Positions 16,817-25,931 of a stretch of DNA of 64,000 bases are shown here, in pieces; position 1 is the stretch's first letter, and each line of letters begins with the position of its first letter. Source of the stretch: Lujinxingia vulgaris. GTDB taxonomy: Bacteria > Myxococcota_A > Bradymonadia > Bradymonadales > Bradymonadaceae. Where the stretch lies: NCBI RefSeq assembly GCF_007997005.1, contig NZ_VOSL01000053.1, forward strand, positions 62,001-126,000, in the 5' to 3' direction. Position numbers and translations under genes: made by a program. The notes beneath the pieces were generated by a model that worked only from the letters and a program-made list of their open reading frames with translations, ran no database searches and was not told the origin of the DNA.

Positions 16817-19318
16817 TCAGCTCTCTTCGTCGTAGCCATACACATCGGCCAGGAAGTGGGGGCGGCCCTCATCGTCGACGCTCACGGTGTAGTACTCGAT
16901 ATGCACCGGCACCTGGTGGGTGAGGAAGATGGGCGTGTATTCGCCGCCTTCGAGGATGGCGTCGACGTTGGGGTTCTGTCCGTCGAGCTCCAGCAGGGCT
17001 TCGGCCATGGTCAGGGGCTGCTCCATGCGGATGCAGCCGTGGCTGTAGCCCCGCACCGGCTGGGAGAAGAGCGGCTTATGCGGGGTATCGTGCAGGTAGA
17101 TGTCATGCAGGTTGGGGAAGATGATCTTCACAAAACCCAGGGCGTTGTCTTCGCCGGGGAGCATGCGCACGTACTCCCAGGTGCGGCCGGGGAAGGCGAC
17201 TTCGTAGCGGTTCTCCTCGTACCAGGAGGGGATGTGGTCGGGGTTGGTGACCGAGACGTCGACGATGCCGGTGGCCGGGTCCAGGTAGGGGAACTGCGCC
17301 TTAAAGCGCGCCGCGCCCTCGTCACCGGGGAAGTGCACCGCGAGGATGCGTTGGAGGACGTCGGTTTTGAAGGCGCGGGTGCGGCCCATCTCGGTGGAGC
17401 GCATGGTGGTGATCGACTCCAGAAGATCGACGGGCTCGGGCGCGACGGGGACGGCGGGGCCATCGTCGGGATCGCCGGCGGCCGGGGCGCGGTCCGGTCG
17501 GTCCGCCGGAGCGTTGGCGGCCTGTGCGGAAGCGTTCTCCTGAGGGGGGCGGCCGACCATGCCGGCGGCGGGCTGCCCGCCACTCGGAGCGTCGTTGCTT
17601 GTCGGGGTAGCGCTGCCCAGGCCCAGGCCCGTCGAGACGGTGCGGCGAGTGGGCAGGTTGGAGGTCTTGTAGAGGTTGCTGAGACGCGCGGCGTAGCCGC
17701 CCATGACCTGCTTTTTGACCTCGGGGAGGATCGACTCCGCGCGGATGCGCGGGGTGACGTTCCAGTAGGGGTTGTAGATGACGCGGTCGATATAAGCGGA
17801 GACGGTGGGCGTCTGGTTGGCGCGTTCTGCTTCGCCGGTGAGGGGGTTGACCTCTTTGTTGTTATTGCCCACCACCACGGCAAAGCGAAGTTTGCGCTCC
17901 TGGCCTTTCCAGAGTTCGACGTTGAAGTCGGGGATGTTGATAAAGACGTAAGAATCGTCTTCGGCGTGGCGGGTGTTGGTGGAGCGCCAGCGCTCGATGT
18001 TGCGCGCGATTTGCGCCAGACGGCGCTCGGCGGGCACGTTGATCGAGTACCAGAAGACGTTGTGGGGCCGGCCGTTGGCGACCATCTGGTGGGTGTGCTG
18101 GTACTCGCGCACCGCCTCTTCCAGCGCCTCGTCGTAGTGCTCGTCGATGGGGGCGTCTTCGGGATAGAAGCCCTCGATGCGCAGGCGTTGCTTGAGGTGG
18201 GTGACGGCCTCGGAGCGCTGCCCGGGCTTAAGCGAGCGGGGCGTGGGGACCTCCTGCCAGCCGCCGGCCTCCACGATGTCGCGGTAGCGGCGGTAGGCGT
18301 TGACCAGCCCCATGTACTGCGGGTTCTGCGGGGGGATGGCGTCGATCACGCGCTGCGCGTCATCCAGGGACTCGGCGGCGATAAGCGCCCGCAGCGTGTC
18401 CTGGATCCCCTGATTGAAGAGCTCGTCTTTGCGGCGCCTGGCCATCTCGGTGGCCACGTGGGAGGCCTGCCGCCAGACCTGGCCGGCGCGGAAGGGGCCT
18501 TTGGCCTTGTCGGGGCGCGTGGAGCGGCTGTCGGGCTCGTTGTACTCATCCCAGTGACGCTCGTGCACAAAGATCTCTTTGAGGCGGAAGTAACGCTGCT
18601 CGCGGGCGTAGCGCGCAAGGCCCAGCGCCAGCAGGCGCTCGAGTTTGGCCTCAATGGCGATGACGTCGGCGGACTTCGTCTCGTAGGTTTTGAGCGCCTC
18701 ATTGAGGCGCTGGCCCTCCGGTGCGTTGAGCAGGGCCTCGGTGAGCTGCGCGTGGCTCTCTTCGGTGAGCGCGAAGGTGGAGACGGGCTGCTCGGTGAGC
18801 CAGGCGGTGGCCGCGGCGACCTCGGCCTCGGTGGGCTTGAGCCCCTCGAAGTCGGCGTAGGCCTGCTTCTTCGCCTCGAGCTCTTCAAAGAGCCTGGCGA
18901 GCTCGTCGAGGCGGTAGGGCGCCGGGTCGAGCTGGTGATCGTCGACGACCTGAAGCGCGTTCCAGAGCGCTTCGCCGGCCGGGGTGAGCGTGGCGTTTTT
19001 GACCAGCGTCGGCTCGTACTCCCGCTCCCGGTAGATCTGATTGACCAGCGTCCCGAAGGGAGGCTCATTGCCTGCGGCGCGGGCCTCATCCCCCTTCTCG
19101 AAGGCCGCCTTGAGGGCCTGGCTTGCGGCCGCCGAGGCGCTCTTCTCGCGCAGCGCGTCCTCAAGGGTGGGGGCCCACTCGGCGGTGTAGCTCTGCGCGG
19201 CGGCCGGCTCGATGGTGGGCTCGGAGCAGGCGCTGATGGCGAGCAGAGACGAGGTCAGAAGTCCCATCGCCAGGAGACGCAGCGAGTGCGGGGCGCGGTG
19301 CGGTGTGTCGAAGTTCAT
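16817..19318 (-). CDS. YcbB-like L,D-transpeptidase lipoprotein
   Basis: The ATG at 19318 precedes a lipoprotein signal (LLTSSLLAISACSE). The 833-aa product has an N-terminal scaffold domain, a peptidoglycan-binding domain at ~360-420 (LKPGQRSEAVTHLKQRLRIEGFY) and a YkuD catalytic domain. Its active site is GYSHGCIRMEQP, Cys about residue 762. A Pro/Ala/Gly-rich insertion (~570-635, ...DAPSGGQPAAGMVGRPPQEN...) splits the catalytic region after the VIYNPYWNVTP strand. Family members form 3-3 crosslinks or attach proteins to peptidoglycan in the periplasm. YcbB of E. coli is ~615 aa and not a lipoprotein, so this version is enlarged. It precedes tlyA on the same strand. Confidence 0.92.
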   Translation of the reverse strand: MNFDTPHRAPHSLRLLAMGLLTSSLLAISACSEPTIEPAAAQSYTAEWAPTLEDALREKSASAAASQALKAAFEKGDEARAAGNEPPFGTLVNQIYREREYEPTLVKNATLTPAGEALWNALQVVDDHQLDPAPYRLDELARLFEELEAKKQAYADFEGLKPTEAEVAAATAWLTEQPVSTFALTEESHAQLTEALLNAPEGQRLNEALKTYETKSADVIAIEAKLERLLALGLARYAREQRYFRLKEIFVHERHWDEYNEPDSRSTRPDKAKGPFRAGQVWRQASHVATEMARRRKDELFNQGIQDTLRALIAAESLDDAQRVIDAIPPQNPQYMGLVNAYRRYRDIVEAGGWQEVPTPRSLKPGQRSEAVTHLKQRLRIEGFYPEDAPIDEHYDEALEEAVREYQHTHQMVANGRPHNVFWYSINVPAERRLAQIARNIERWRSTNTRHAEDDSYVFINIPDFNVELWKGQERKLRFAVVVGNNNKEVNPLTGEAERANQTPTVSAYIDRVIYNPYWNVTPRIRAESILPEVKKQVMGGYAARLSNLYKTSNLPTRRTVSTGLGLGSATPTSNDAPSGGQPAAGMVGRPPQENASAQAANAPADRPDRAPAAGDPDDGPAVPVAPEPVDLLESITTMRSTEMGRTRAFKTDVLQRILAVHFPGDEGAARFKAQFPYLDPATGIVDVSVTNPDHIPSWYEENRYEVAFPGRTWEYVRMLPGEDNALGFVKIIFPNLHDIYLHDTPHKPLFSQPVRGYSHGCIRMEQPLTMAEALLELDGQNPNVDAILEGGEYTPIFLTHQVPVHIEYYTVSVDDEGRPHFLADVYGYDEES

Positions 19319-19408
19319 GGATGTCGGGGCGCCCGAGAGGCGCGGCAAGAGGGCCGAAGAGGCAGCAAGAGCTCTTGGAAAGTATAGACCAGGGACGGCG
19401 AAAGATTA

Positions 19409-19430
19409 AGAAAAGCTGGTCCGCTTTTCT
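19409..19430 (-). terminator. Possible weak terminator after the OmpA-type gene
   Basis: AGAAAAGC (19409-19416) and GCTTTTCT (19423-19430) form an 8-bp stem with a 6-nt loop; on the minus strand it is followed by TAATCTTT. It lies in the 204-bp spacer between the OmpA-type gene and the L,D-transpeptidase gene. Confidence 0.45.
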
Positions 19431-19522
19431 GTAAAGTAAAGCTGCGATCGCGACGGTAGAACGAAAAAATCCTCAACATCGACACGATCTTAGCTCGCCT
19501 GGCGGGGATCGGGGGGTAGGTT

Positions 19523-20599
19523 TCAGCGCACCCGTTGCCAGCGGGATCGAGGGATCTCGGAGGAGGCGGGTGGCGCGCCGTTGCCCAGGATGTAGATGGC
19601 ACGGCGGTTGGCCTCCTCGGCGGTCTCGTCGGGGGTGGGTTTGGCCAGCACCGACTCGCCGAAGCCCTGGTAGAAGACGGGGATGTCCAGGCCCTGCGCG
19701 GCAAACCAGCGGCCGATGGCGCGCGCCCGGCGCTCCGAGAGCTCCTGGTTGCTCGACGCGTTCCCCACCGTGTCGGTGTACCCGGCGATGTAGAGCTGCA
19801 TCTGCAGGCCCTTGTCGCGGTGGGCGCGCATGGCCTGCTGCACCCGCTCCAGAGTCTCGGTGAGCTTGGGAAGCTCGGTGTCCTGCCAGGTGTGCTCCCC
19901 GCTGTCGAAGACCACGCTCTGGTGGGGGATCTCCACCCAGAAAGGCTCCAGGATGAAGGACTCCCAGAACCCCTCGGTGTCGTGCACGGCCACGCGCAGC
20001 GCGGCCAGATCGCCTTCGGGGACCTCAAAACGAAGCTCGATGTCGCCGCTGGCCCCCCGATGCTGCGAGGTGTGCGTGCCCAGGGGGCGGTTGTTGGCGT
20101 CGAAGAACTCGATCTCAACTTTCTCTACCGGGCGGTTGACGTGAATGGGAAGACGCCCCTGGCCGAGCTCCACCTCGTCGGTGTCCACCTCCACCTTGAG
20201 CGCCTCGGTGTAGGCCACATCAAAGGTAAGCTCAAACTCCACCGGCTCCCCGTCGATGTCGGTTGCGCGCAGGGTGACGGTGTAATCAAAGGTTCCCGGG
20301 GGTTGCTCGATGATCACCTCTTTGACCTCACCGCGCTCCAGGCTCCCCAGCCGCCGGGTCGTGGTGTGGCCGTCGGAGCGCTTAAACGTCAGCTCGGCGT
20401 CCTTCAGCGCCGCTGGCGAGCGCAGCGTGAGCGAGGGCTGGCCCTGGCCGACCTGCACGCGGTTGTTGACGCGGTACTCAAAGTCCTGGGCGCTCACCGG
20501 AGATGCGCTCAGCGCGAGCATCAGCAGAGAGGCCCCGCTCCAGTGTGCGAGAGTGCGCAGGTTTCTTTTCGTGAGGGAGGGCAGAGTCAAACACTTCAT
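19523..20599 (-). CDS. OmpA-family protein with peptidoglycan-binding C-terminus
   Basis: ATG 20599 (MKCLTLPSLTKRNLR) leads into a signal peptide ending SASPVSAQ. The 358-aa product has an N-terminal ~200-residue beta-sandwich-like region (VQVGQGQPSLTLRSPAALKD) and a C-terminal OmpA domain (residues ~225-340). That domain has the diagnostic IAGYTDTVGNASSNQELSER, RARAIGRWFAAQGL and GFGES...PTPDETAEEANRR blocks that bind meso-diaminopimelate in peptidoglycan. There is no OmpA beta-barrel. It probably tethers a periplasmic or envelope component to the wall. It lies upstream of the L,D-transpeptidase on the same strand, so the three genes share a cell-wall theme. Confidence 0.9.
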   Translation of the reverse strand: MKCLTLPSLTKRNLRTLAHWSGASLLMLALSASPVSAQDFEYRVNNRVQVGQGQPSLTLRSPAALKDAELTFKRSDGHTTTRRLGSLERGEVKEVIIEQPPGTFDYTVTLRATDIDGEPVEFELTFDVAYTEALKVEVDTDEVELGQGRLPIHVNRPVEKVEIEFFDANNRPLGTHTSQHRGASGDIELRFEVPEGDLAALRVAVHDTEGFWESFILEPFWVEIPHQSVVFDSGEHTWQDTELPKLTETLERVQQAMRAHRDKGLQMQLYIAGYTDTVGNASSNQELSERRARAIGRWFAAQGLDIPVFYQGFGESVLAKPTPDETAEEANRRAIYILGNGAPPASSEIPRSRWQRVR

Positions 20600-20724
20600 C
20601 GTCGGGCGCCGGGGAAAAGGGGGGGGCCGATGGCCGGTGCGTCGTACTGTGGTATACGACGTGGCGAGGCGTCGATTCAATGCGAGTCGACGCCAGACGT
20701 CCAGGTGAAGCGAGGAGAAGCGCG

Positions 20725-21672
20725 ATGGAGGAGGCAGTCAAGGTCCGCGATGCGGCCACGGTGATGCTGGTGCGCGAAGGCGCGCAGGGGCTTGAGGTGC
20801 TCCTGATGCGCCGCGCCAGCGGGCATGCGTTCATGGCCGATCGCTGGGTGTTTCCGGGCGGTCGGGTCGACGCGCGCGATGCCGATGCGGCGCTGGAGGG
20901 GGCGTTGTCTCAACCTTTTGAGGCGGCCGAGGGGCTGGCGGACGACGAAGATGCCGCGCGCGCCATCCTCATCGCCGCGCTGCGCGAGGTCTTTGAAGAG
21001 ACGGGGATGATGCTGGCCACGCTCGCGGACGCCGCTGACGATGACGCGAGCCTCGCCGCGATCTTTGGGGCCGAGCCGGAGCGCTGGCAGCGGTGGCGTC
21101 GAAAGCTCGACACGGGGAGTGCCTCGATGGTGGCGTTTTTAAACGCGCTTGAAGAGGTTGCTGGCCAGCCCGTACGCCTGAACGCCGCCGGGCTTCATTA
21201 TTACGCGCGCTGGATCACGCCGGACTTTGAGTCGCGGCGCTACGATACGCGTTTTTTCGTGGCCCGGGCGCCGGCTGGCCAGACGGTCCAGGTCGACGCG
21301 CGCGAGCTTGTGGAGAGCCGCTGGATTGGCCCCACCGAAGCCATCGAGGCGTACCGCAAGGGGGCGATCTTGCTCGCGCCGCCGACCCTCTGCGTGCTCG
21401 AAGATCTTCGGCGTTTTGAGGCCCCCGGCGACCTTGCGCGTCTCTTTGCAGATATCGAAAAAGCCTCGATCGACCCCGTCCTGCCTCAACTTCTCGATAA
21501 GGCACCCGAGGGCGATGAGGCCGTGCTGGTGCTCCCCGGTGACGCGGCCTACCGCGAGGAGCGGGTCGATGTGGAGGCGGCGCGCTGCCCCCCTGGCCGC
21601 ACCCTGCAGGAGCGCAGCGGGGTGACCCGGGTGGTGCGCCGCGACGGTCAGTGGTGGACCGAGCGGCGCTGA
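20725..21672 (+). CDS. NUDIX hydrolase, NUDT19-like
   Basis: ATG 20725 (MEEAVKVRDAATVMLVREG) has AGGAGAAG 6 nt upstream. The 315-aa protein has RWVFPGGRVDARDAD early and the NUDIX box core AALREVFEETGMML at ~93-106, with a long insert between them as in the NUDT19/NUDT7-like CoA or nucleotide diphosphatase group; the usual first Gly of the box is not conserved. The C-terminal half (WITPDFESRRYDTRFFVARAP) is typical of the same group. The activity is probably Mg-dependent pyrophosphohydrolysis of a CoA or nucleoside-diphosphate-like substrate. It is divergent from the OmpA-type gene and convergent with the MscS gene. Confidence 0.9.
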   Translation: MEEAVKVRDAATVMLVREGAQGLEVLLMRRASGHAFMADRWVFPGGRVDARDADAALEGALSQPFEAAEGLADDEDAARAILIAALREVFEETGMMLATLADAADDDASLAAIFGAEPERWQRWRRKLDTGSASMVAFLNALEEVAGQPVRLNAAGLHYYARWITPDFESRRYDTRFFVARAPAGQTVQVDARELVESRWIGPTEAIEAYRKGAILLAPPTLCVLEDLRRFEAPGDLARLFADIEKASIDPVLPQLLDKAPEGDEAVLVLPGDAAYREERVDVEAARCPPGRTLQERSGVTRVVRRDGQWWTERR

Positions 21673-21699
21673 GGCAACTCCCGGAGGGGAGGGTGGATA

Positions 21700-23007
21700 T
21701 CAGGGGGAGGCCGTCGCGCCGGCCTTCGAGGCCTCCGGGGTGGGGAGCTGGCGCAGGGGCTGAAGCGCCTCGGTGGTGCGACTGATGTCGGCGCCGGAGG
21801 GGGCCTGAAACGCGCGCAGCCCGAAGCGGGGAAGCGACGCCAGGATATGATCAAACACATCGCCCTGGATGGCCTCGTATTCGGCCCACACCGTGGTGTT
21901 GGTAAAGACGTAGATCTGCAGCGGCAGCCCCTGGGGGGTGGGCTCGAGCTGGCGAACCATGAAGGTCATATCTTTATGAATGCCCGGATGTTCGCGCAGG
22001 TACAGGCCGATGTAGGCGCGCAGGGTGCCGATGTTGGTGAGCCGGCGTCGGTTGATGCCCTCAGTGGCGAACTCTTCGGAGAGCGCGCTCTCGTTATGCT
22101 CGCGGATCTCTTTGAGCTTCTGATCCAGGTAGGGGCGCAGCACCCGGATGGTGCGCAGGCCGGCGATGTCCTCGTCGCTCAAAAAACGCACCGAGCCCAG
22201 GTCCAGGTGAATCGCGCGCATGATGCGCCGGCCGCCGCTCAGCTGCATGCCGCGCCAGTTTTTAAAGGAGTGCTCCAGAAACTTATGGGTGGGGATGATC
22301 GTCAGCGTGCGGTCCCAGTTCTGCACCGTGACCACGTTGAGCGCGATGTCGGTGACGTCGCCGTCGGCGTTGAACTGGGGCATCTCGATCCAGTCGCCCA
22401 CGCGTAGAAGATCGTTCTGGGTGAGCTGAATGCCCGCCACAAGGCTTAAGAGGCTGTCGCGGAAGACCAGCAAAATCACCGCCGTCATCGCCCCCAGACC
22501 GCTCAGGAGGATCAGCGGGGAGCGATCGAGCAAAAACGAGACGATCAGGATGCCCGCCACACAGTAGACGAGCACCTGCACCACCTGCAGGTACCCTTTG
22601 ATGGGGCGGTCGCGGTTGACCGAGAAGCGCCGGTGCAGCTCGTTGAAGGTCGAGAGCAGCGCGCTGATGCTGCGGGCGATCGCCACGATCACAAGGCATA
22701 AGCAGATCAGCCGGATGGCCTCGCTCAAGCCCGCGGGAAGATGCGGCACCCAGGTGATGCCCAGCTGCAGGGTGAGCAGGGAGGGGAGCGCGGCCAGGCG
22801 GTGCAAGACCTTCTGCTCCACCAGGATGTCATCCCAGGCGATCGAGCTCTTGCTGGCAAAGCTGAGCAGCGCCGGCAGCGCGATGCGCCGCGTGATCAGC
22901 GTGACGATCGCCAGCGCCAGCAGAAGCGCGCCCAGCCCAAAACCCAGCGCGTAGAGCGCGGAAGGATCAAAGGCGGCAAGCCAGTCTTTGAAGGGGAGAA
23001 CGTCCAT
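21700..23007 (-). CDS. ybdG: MscS-family (YbdG/MscM-like) mechanosensitive channel
   Basis: The 435-aa product has about five N-terminal hydrophobic helices, a pore-like TM3 (LSGLGAMTAVILLVFRDSLL) and the MscS cytosolic beta/alpha region. Blocks PIKGYLQVVQVLVYCVAGIL, NVVTVQNWDRTLTIIPTHKF, FKNWRGMQLSGGRRIMRAIHLDLGS-type (in parts) and VRFLSDEDI closely match E. coli YbdG. YbdG gives miniconductance (MscM) activity in the inner membrane during hypo-osmotic shock. The C-terminal ~40 residues are a low-complexity tail. It follows the Rieske gene by 52 nt on the same strand and may be part of that transcript. Confidence 0.93.
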   Translation of the reverse strand: MDVLPFKDWLAAFDPSALYALGFGLGALLLALAIVTLITRRIALPALLSFASKSSIAWDDILVEQKVLHRLAALPSLLTLQLGITWVPHLPAGLSEAIRLICLCLVIVAIARSISALLSTFNELHRRFSVNRDRPIKGYLQVVQVLVYCVAGILIVSFLLDRSPLILLSGLGAMTAVILLVFRDSLLSLVAGIQLTQNDLLRVGDWIEMPQFNADGDVTDIALNVVTVQNWDRTLTIIPTHKFLEHSFKNWRGMQLSGGRRIMRAIHLDLGSVRFLSDEDIAGLRTIRVLRPYLDQKLKEIREHNESALSEEFATEGINRRRLTNIGTLRAYIGLYLREHPGIHKDMTFMVRQLEPTPQGLPLQIYVFTNTTVWAEYEAIQGDVFDHILASLPRFGLRAFQAPSGADISRTTEALQPLRQLPTPEASKAGATASP

Positions 23008-23059
23008 ACGAAGCTCCTGAAAGATGCAGGGGCCCCGGGCAGACGTGATGACAGGCGGA

Positions 23060-23437
23060 CTAAAAGAGCCCGGAGCGCTTCACGATAACCAGGCCCGCGG
23101 TGGGGCCTTCGCGGATCTGAAAGCGGGTGAGGTGTTGGCCCTCACAGAGGCCTGTGTGGCACAGTCCGGAGCGCGGGTCAAAGCGAGCGCCGTGCATCGC
23201 GCAGACCACCGAGGCGTCACGTGGATCAAAGAGTCGGGAGGGATCCTCGCCAAGGGGCACGCCCCAGTGCGGGCAGTGATCGTCGAAGGCCACCAGGGTG
23301 TGGTCATCGACGCGCATCAGCACGCCGCGGCCGGCCCGGCCGGAGGTGTCGGTGTAGGCGAAGTGGCAGGCGTCGCCAGGCTCCTGGAGCGGCCGGCTGT
23401 CGACGATGGCCAGGGCGTCGGCTGGTGGGGTGGGCAT
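23060..23437 (-). CDS. Rieske [2Fe-2S] ferredoxin-like protein
   Basis: The 125-aa protein has both Rieske cluster motifs, DDHCPHWGVPLGEDP (Cys-X-His) and VVCAMHGARFDPRSGLC (Cys-X2-His), spaced as in small Rieske ferredoxins. There is no signal peptide or membrane anchor, so it should be a soluble electron carrier. It sits 50 nt downstream of the GMC oxidoreductase and could accept or relay electrons from it; this is inference from adjacency. The ATG at 23437 is the first in frame. Confidence 0.92.
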   Translation of the reverse strand: MPTPPADALAIVDSRPLQEPGDACHFAYTDTSGRAGRGVLMRVDDHTLVAFDDHCPHWGVPLGEDPSRLFDPRDASVVCAMHGARFDPRSGLCHTGLCEGQHLTRFQIREGPTAGLVIVKRSGLF

Positions 23438-23487
23438 GGTGAGGGTTTGGGGAAAAAAGTCGAGGAAGTTGGCTCAGGCTGCGGCGA

Positions 23488-25062
23488 TCAGGCCTCTGCG
23501 ATGGCCCGGCTCAGCGCCAGGGCCTGGGCCATGATCGTGACCTGGGGGTTGGCGCCCAGCGCGCTGGGAAAGAGCGAGGAGTCGACGATGTAGAGGCCCT
23601 CGTGGTCGTAGGTGCGACCATCCTGCACACGCGCCACGCAGAGCTCCGGGTCATCGCCGATGCGGCAGGTGCCCATCGGGTGGCTCGCGTAGAGCGAGAG
23701 ATCGCCCGGGGTGTGATGGATGCGCACGTGATCGTGGGCCGCGTTCACGCTCTCAAAAAAGCGGCTCTTTCGCACCATCGGCATCACGCGTCGCGACCCG
23801 GCCTCAAAGAACATCTCCACCAGAGTGTGCAGCCCGGCGGTGAGCTTTTTCTGGTCCTCTCGCTCAAGCCTGTAGCGCACCTTTGCACGCTGATCCTTGC
23901 CCGGGCTGACCTGCCCCGAGGAGCTGTCGCGGATGAGCAGCCCGCAGGCGGCCATGTGGCGAAACTCTCTTAGAAACTCCGCGCTCACATCGACGCCGGC
24001 GCGCGCCGCCTGGCTCAAAAAGACGTCGGGGGAGGCCGAGAAGGTCTCCAGCAAGATCTCCGGGTCGTCGGGGTGGTGGGCATAGTACCCCTGGGTGGCG
24101 CCGGCCCACAGGCGGATGGGGGCGTCAAATTTTGCGAGCACGGCGACCGTGGGGTGCACGCGCAGGTTCAGACCGACCTGACCGCTGGAGTTGGCCAGCC
24201 CCTGATTCAGTAACAAAATCGGGGTGTTGACCGCGCCGGCAGCCAGCAGAGTGCGATCGGCCTCAATGGTGTGCTCCACGCGCACCTGGCGAGTCTCGGG
24301 ATGACGCGTGTGGGCGATGAGCCCGGTGACGCGGCCCTGCGCGTTGAGCGTGAGACGTTCGCAGCGGGTGTCGGCAAAAAGCCGCGCGTTGTGGCGTAGC
24401 GCGCGGGGAAGCCAGGTGATGTCGGCGGTGGCTTTGCCGCCGGTGGGGCAGCCGGTCTGGCAGGTGCCGCAGCCCACACACCCCGGGGCGTTTCGGGGCA
24501 TAAACGCATGCTCAAGGCCCAGCTGACTAAAACCGCGCTGCGCCACCCGGGCGTTCTCACCCGCAAGCGCGGCGGGGGTGGGTGCCGCGCCGATGACCTC
24601 CTCGACCTCCGAGAAGAGCCGATCGCGGCGCTCCGACCTAAAATGGGCAAGCCCCCACTGCTCGACCCACTCCTCAAGCACCGCGTCCGGCGCCCTGAAG
24701 CAAATCGCCGAGTTCACCAGCGTTCCCCCTCCCACCCCGCGCCCGCTGGCCAGGGGAATGAAGGCGTTTCCCTGCATCACGCGCGTGCCCTGCTCCTGCA
24801 TCAGGTGTTTGGCCGCCCAGCTCTGTTTTCGCTTAAAGCTGTGGCGAGGCCAGAAGCGTCCTTCATCGACGATGAGCACGCTCAAGCCCGCTGCGGCCAG
24901 CGTCGCCGCACAGACCAGCCCGCCGGGCCCCGCGCCCACGATGGCCACGTCGACCTTATGATGTTGCTTCTGCGGCGCCTGCTGCGCCTCGAAGGTCGCG
25001 TAGGTCTGCAGCTGCGCTCCCACATGATCTTCGGCGGAGTAGTCCAGGATGGTCTCGCTCAT
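23488..25062 (-). CDS. GMC-family FAD oxidoreductase with Cys-rich insert
   Basis: The 524-aa product has an N-terminal FAD-binding fold (VAIVGAGPGGLVCAATLAAAG, then VDEGR), the GMC signature region (GRGVGGGTLVNSAICFR) and the C-terminal GMC domain with SHPMGTCRIGD and ALGANPQVTIMAQALALS, which carry the catalytic His and Asn. An unusual CVGCGTCQTGCPTGGK stretch near residue ~190 offers four Cys in a CxxCxxC...C arrangement, as seen in some long-chain alcohol or glucose-methanol-choline dehydrogenases. No signal peptide; export may rely on the Tat-signal partner upstream. The substrate, an alcohol or sugar, is not predicted. Confidence 0.9.
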   Translation of the reverse strand: MSETILDYSAEDHVGAQLQTYATFEAQQAPQKQHHKVDVAIVGAGPGGLVCAATLAAAGLSVLIVDEGRFWPRHSFKRKQSWAAKHLMQEQGTRVMQGNAFIPLASGRGVGGGTLVNSAICFRAPDAVLEEWVEQWGLAHFRSERRDRLFSEVEEVIGAAPTPAALAGENARVAQRGFSQLGLEHAFMPRNAPGCVGCGTCQTGCPTGGKATADITWLPRALRHNARLFADTRCERLTLNAQGRVTGLIAHTRHPETRQVRVEHTIEADRTLLAAGAVNTPILLLNQGLANSSGQVGLNLRVHPTVAVLAKFDAPIRLWAGATQGYYAHHPDDPEILLETFSASPDVFLSQAARAGVDVSAEFLREFRHMAACGLLIRDSSSGQVSPGKDQRAKVRYRLEREDQKKLTAGLHTLVEMFFEAGSRRVMPMVRKSRFFESVNAAHDHVRIHHTPGDLSLYASHPMGTCRIGDDPELCVARVQDGRTYDHEGLYIVDSSLFPSALGANPQVTIMAQALALSRAIAEA

Positions 25063-25096
25063 CGTCGCGCTCGCTGGCCGGTGAGGTCGTGAAGGG

Positions 25097-25621
25097 TCAT
25101 TCCCAGTCCCCGCAGGTGTAGTCGATGCCGGCCGCGCGAATCACCTCGGGGGCCTCGCAGTAGCCCATGGCAAAGATCATCTTCAGCGCCTTAAAGGCGT
25201 CCTGGCGCGCGCCAAAGCTGGAGGTGTCCCAGGCTCGCAAAATCGCCTGACGCTGGCGGCGGCTTCGCTCCGAAAAAGCCCGCGGTGGGAGCGTGGCCAG
25301 TCGTCCGAAGTCGTCGATGGCGTGAAGCAGAAGTCGCAACAGGTCGGCGGTGTCTTCGGGGATGGCGCTCAGATAATCATCGACGGCCTCGACCACCCCG
25401 ACCTCATTGCCCGGGGGCATCCCCAGGTGGTCGCCCGGGTAGAGGGCGTCGCAGATGGCGCGGCAGATCTCGACCTCGCGCGCGCTCAGCGCGGCCGTCG
25501 ACGGGGACGCCGGCTGGTCGTACCAGCTTAAGCCCACGCGAGCGGTGCCCCCTGCCAGCGCCAGCGCCGGAAGCGCCAGCGCGCTGACTTTCAAAAAGGT
25601 TCGCCGTCGCATGGGGTCCAT
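25097..25621 (-). CDS. Gluconate 2-dehydrogenase subunit 3-family protein (Tat substrate)
   Basis: ATG 25621 (MDPMRRRTFLKVSALALPAL) gives a 174-aa protein with a twin-arginine signal (RRRTFLKV); an internal ATG at 25612 is an alternative start. The mature part matches the small subunit of membrane GMC dehydrogenases (VEICRAICDALYPGD..., AILRAWDTS, FKALKMIFAMGYCE). In gluconate and related dehydrogenases this subunit escorts the FAD subunit through Tat and keeps it folded. It is 34 nt upstream of the GMC gene, so the pair probably forms one periplasmic dehydrogenase. Confidence 0.9.
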   Translation of the reverse strand: MDPMRRRTFLKVSALALPALALAGGTARVGLSWYDQPASPSTAALSAREVEICRAICDALYPGDHLGMPPGNEVGVVEAVDDYLSAIPEDTADLLRLLLHAIDDFGRLATLPPRAFSERSRRQRQAILRAWDTSSFGARQDAFKALKMIFAMGYCEAPEVIRAAGIDYTCGDWE

Positions 25622-25931
25622 CGTTTCTCGGCCTTCGCGTGTGCCCGTCGCCGGGAGAAAAAGCCCTGTGGAAACCATTGGAAAAGGGTGTGCACCACCC
25701 CGGCGCCAGAACGCGTAACGTCTCTCAGAGAAAGAGGATAACGCGTCGCGCCGTCAAAGCGTAGCAAAAACCGACCGGCGAGTTGGTTTTGGGTGAAACG
25801 CAACGCTGCGGGGGAGGATTCCCGGCGCCTTCAAAACACCGCGCTGGGAACATATTGAGCTGGCAAGAATGAAAACGCGGCGAGGGTGGCGAGGGCGCGA
25901 TGGCTGGCAAGGTGAGGCGACGTTTCGATGT

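Noticed and set aside
19535-20764. 409-residue plus-strand open frame opposite the OmpA-type gene
   Set aside because: The minus strand carries the full OmpA domain; the plus frame has no recognisable domain.
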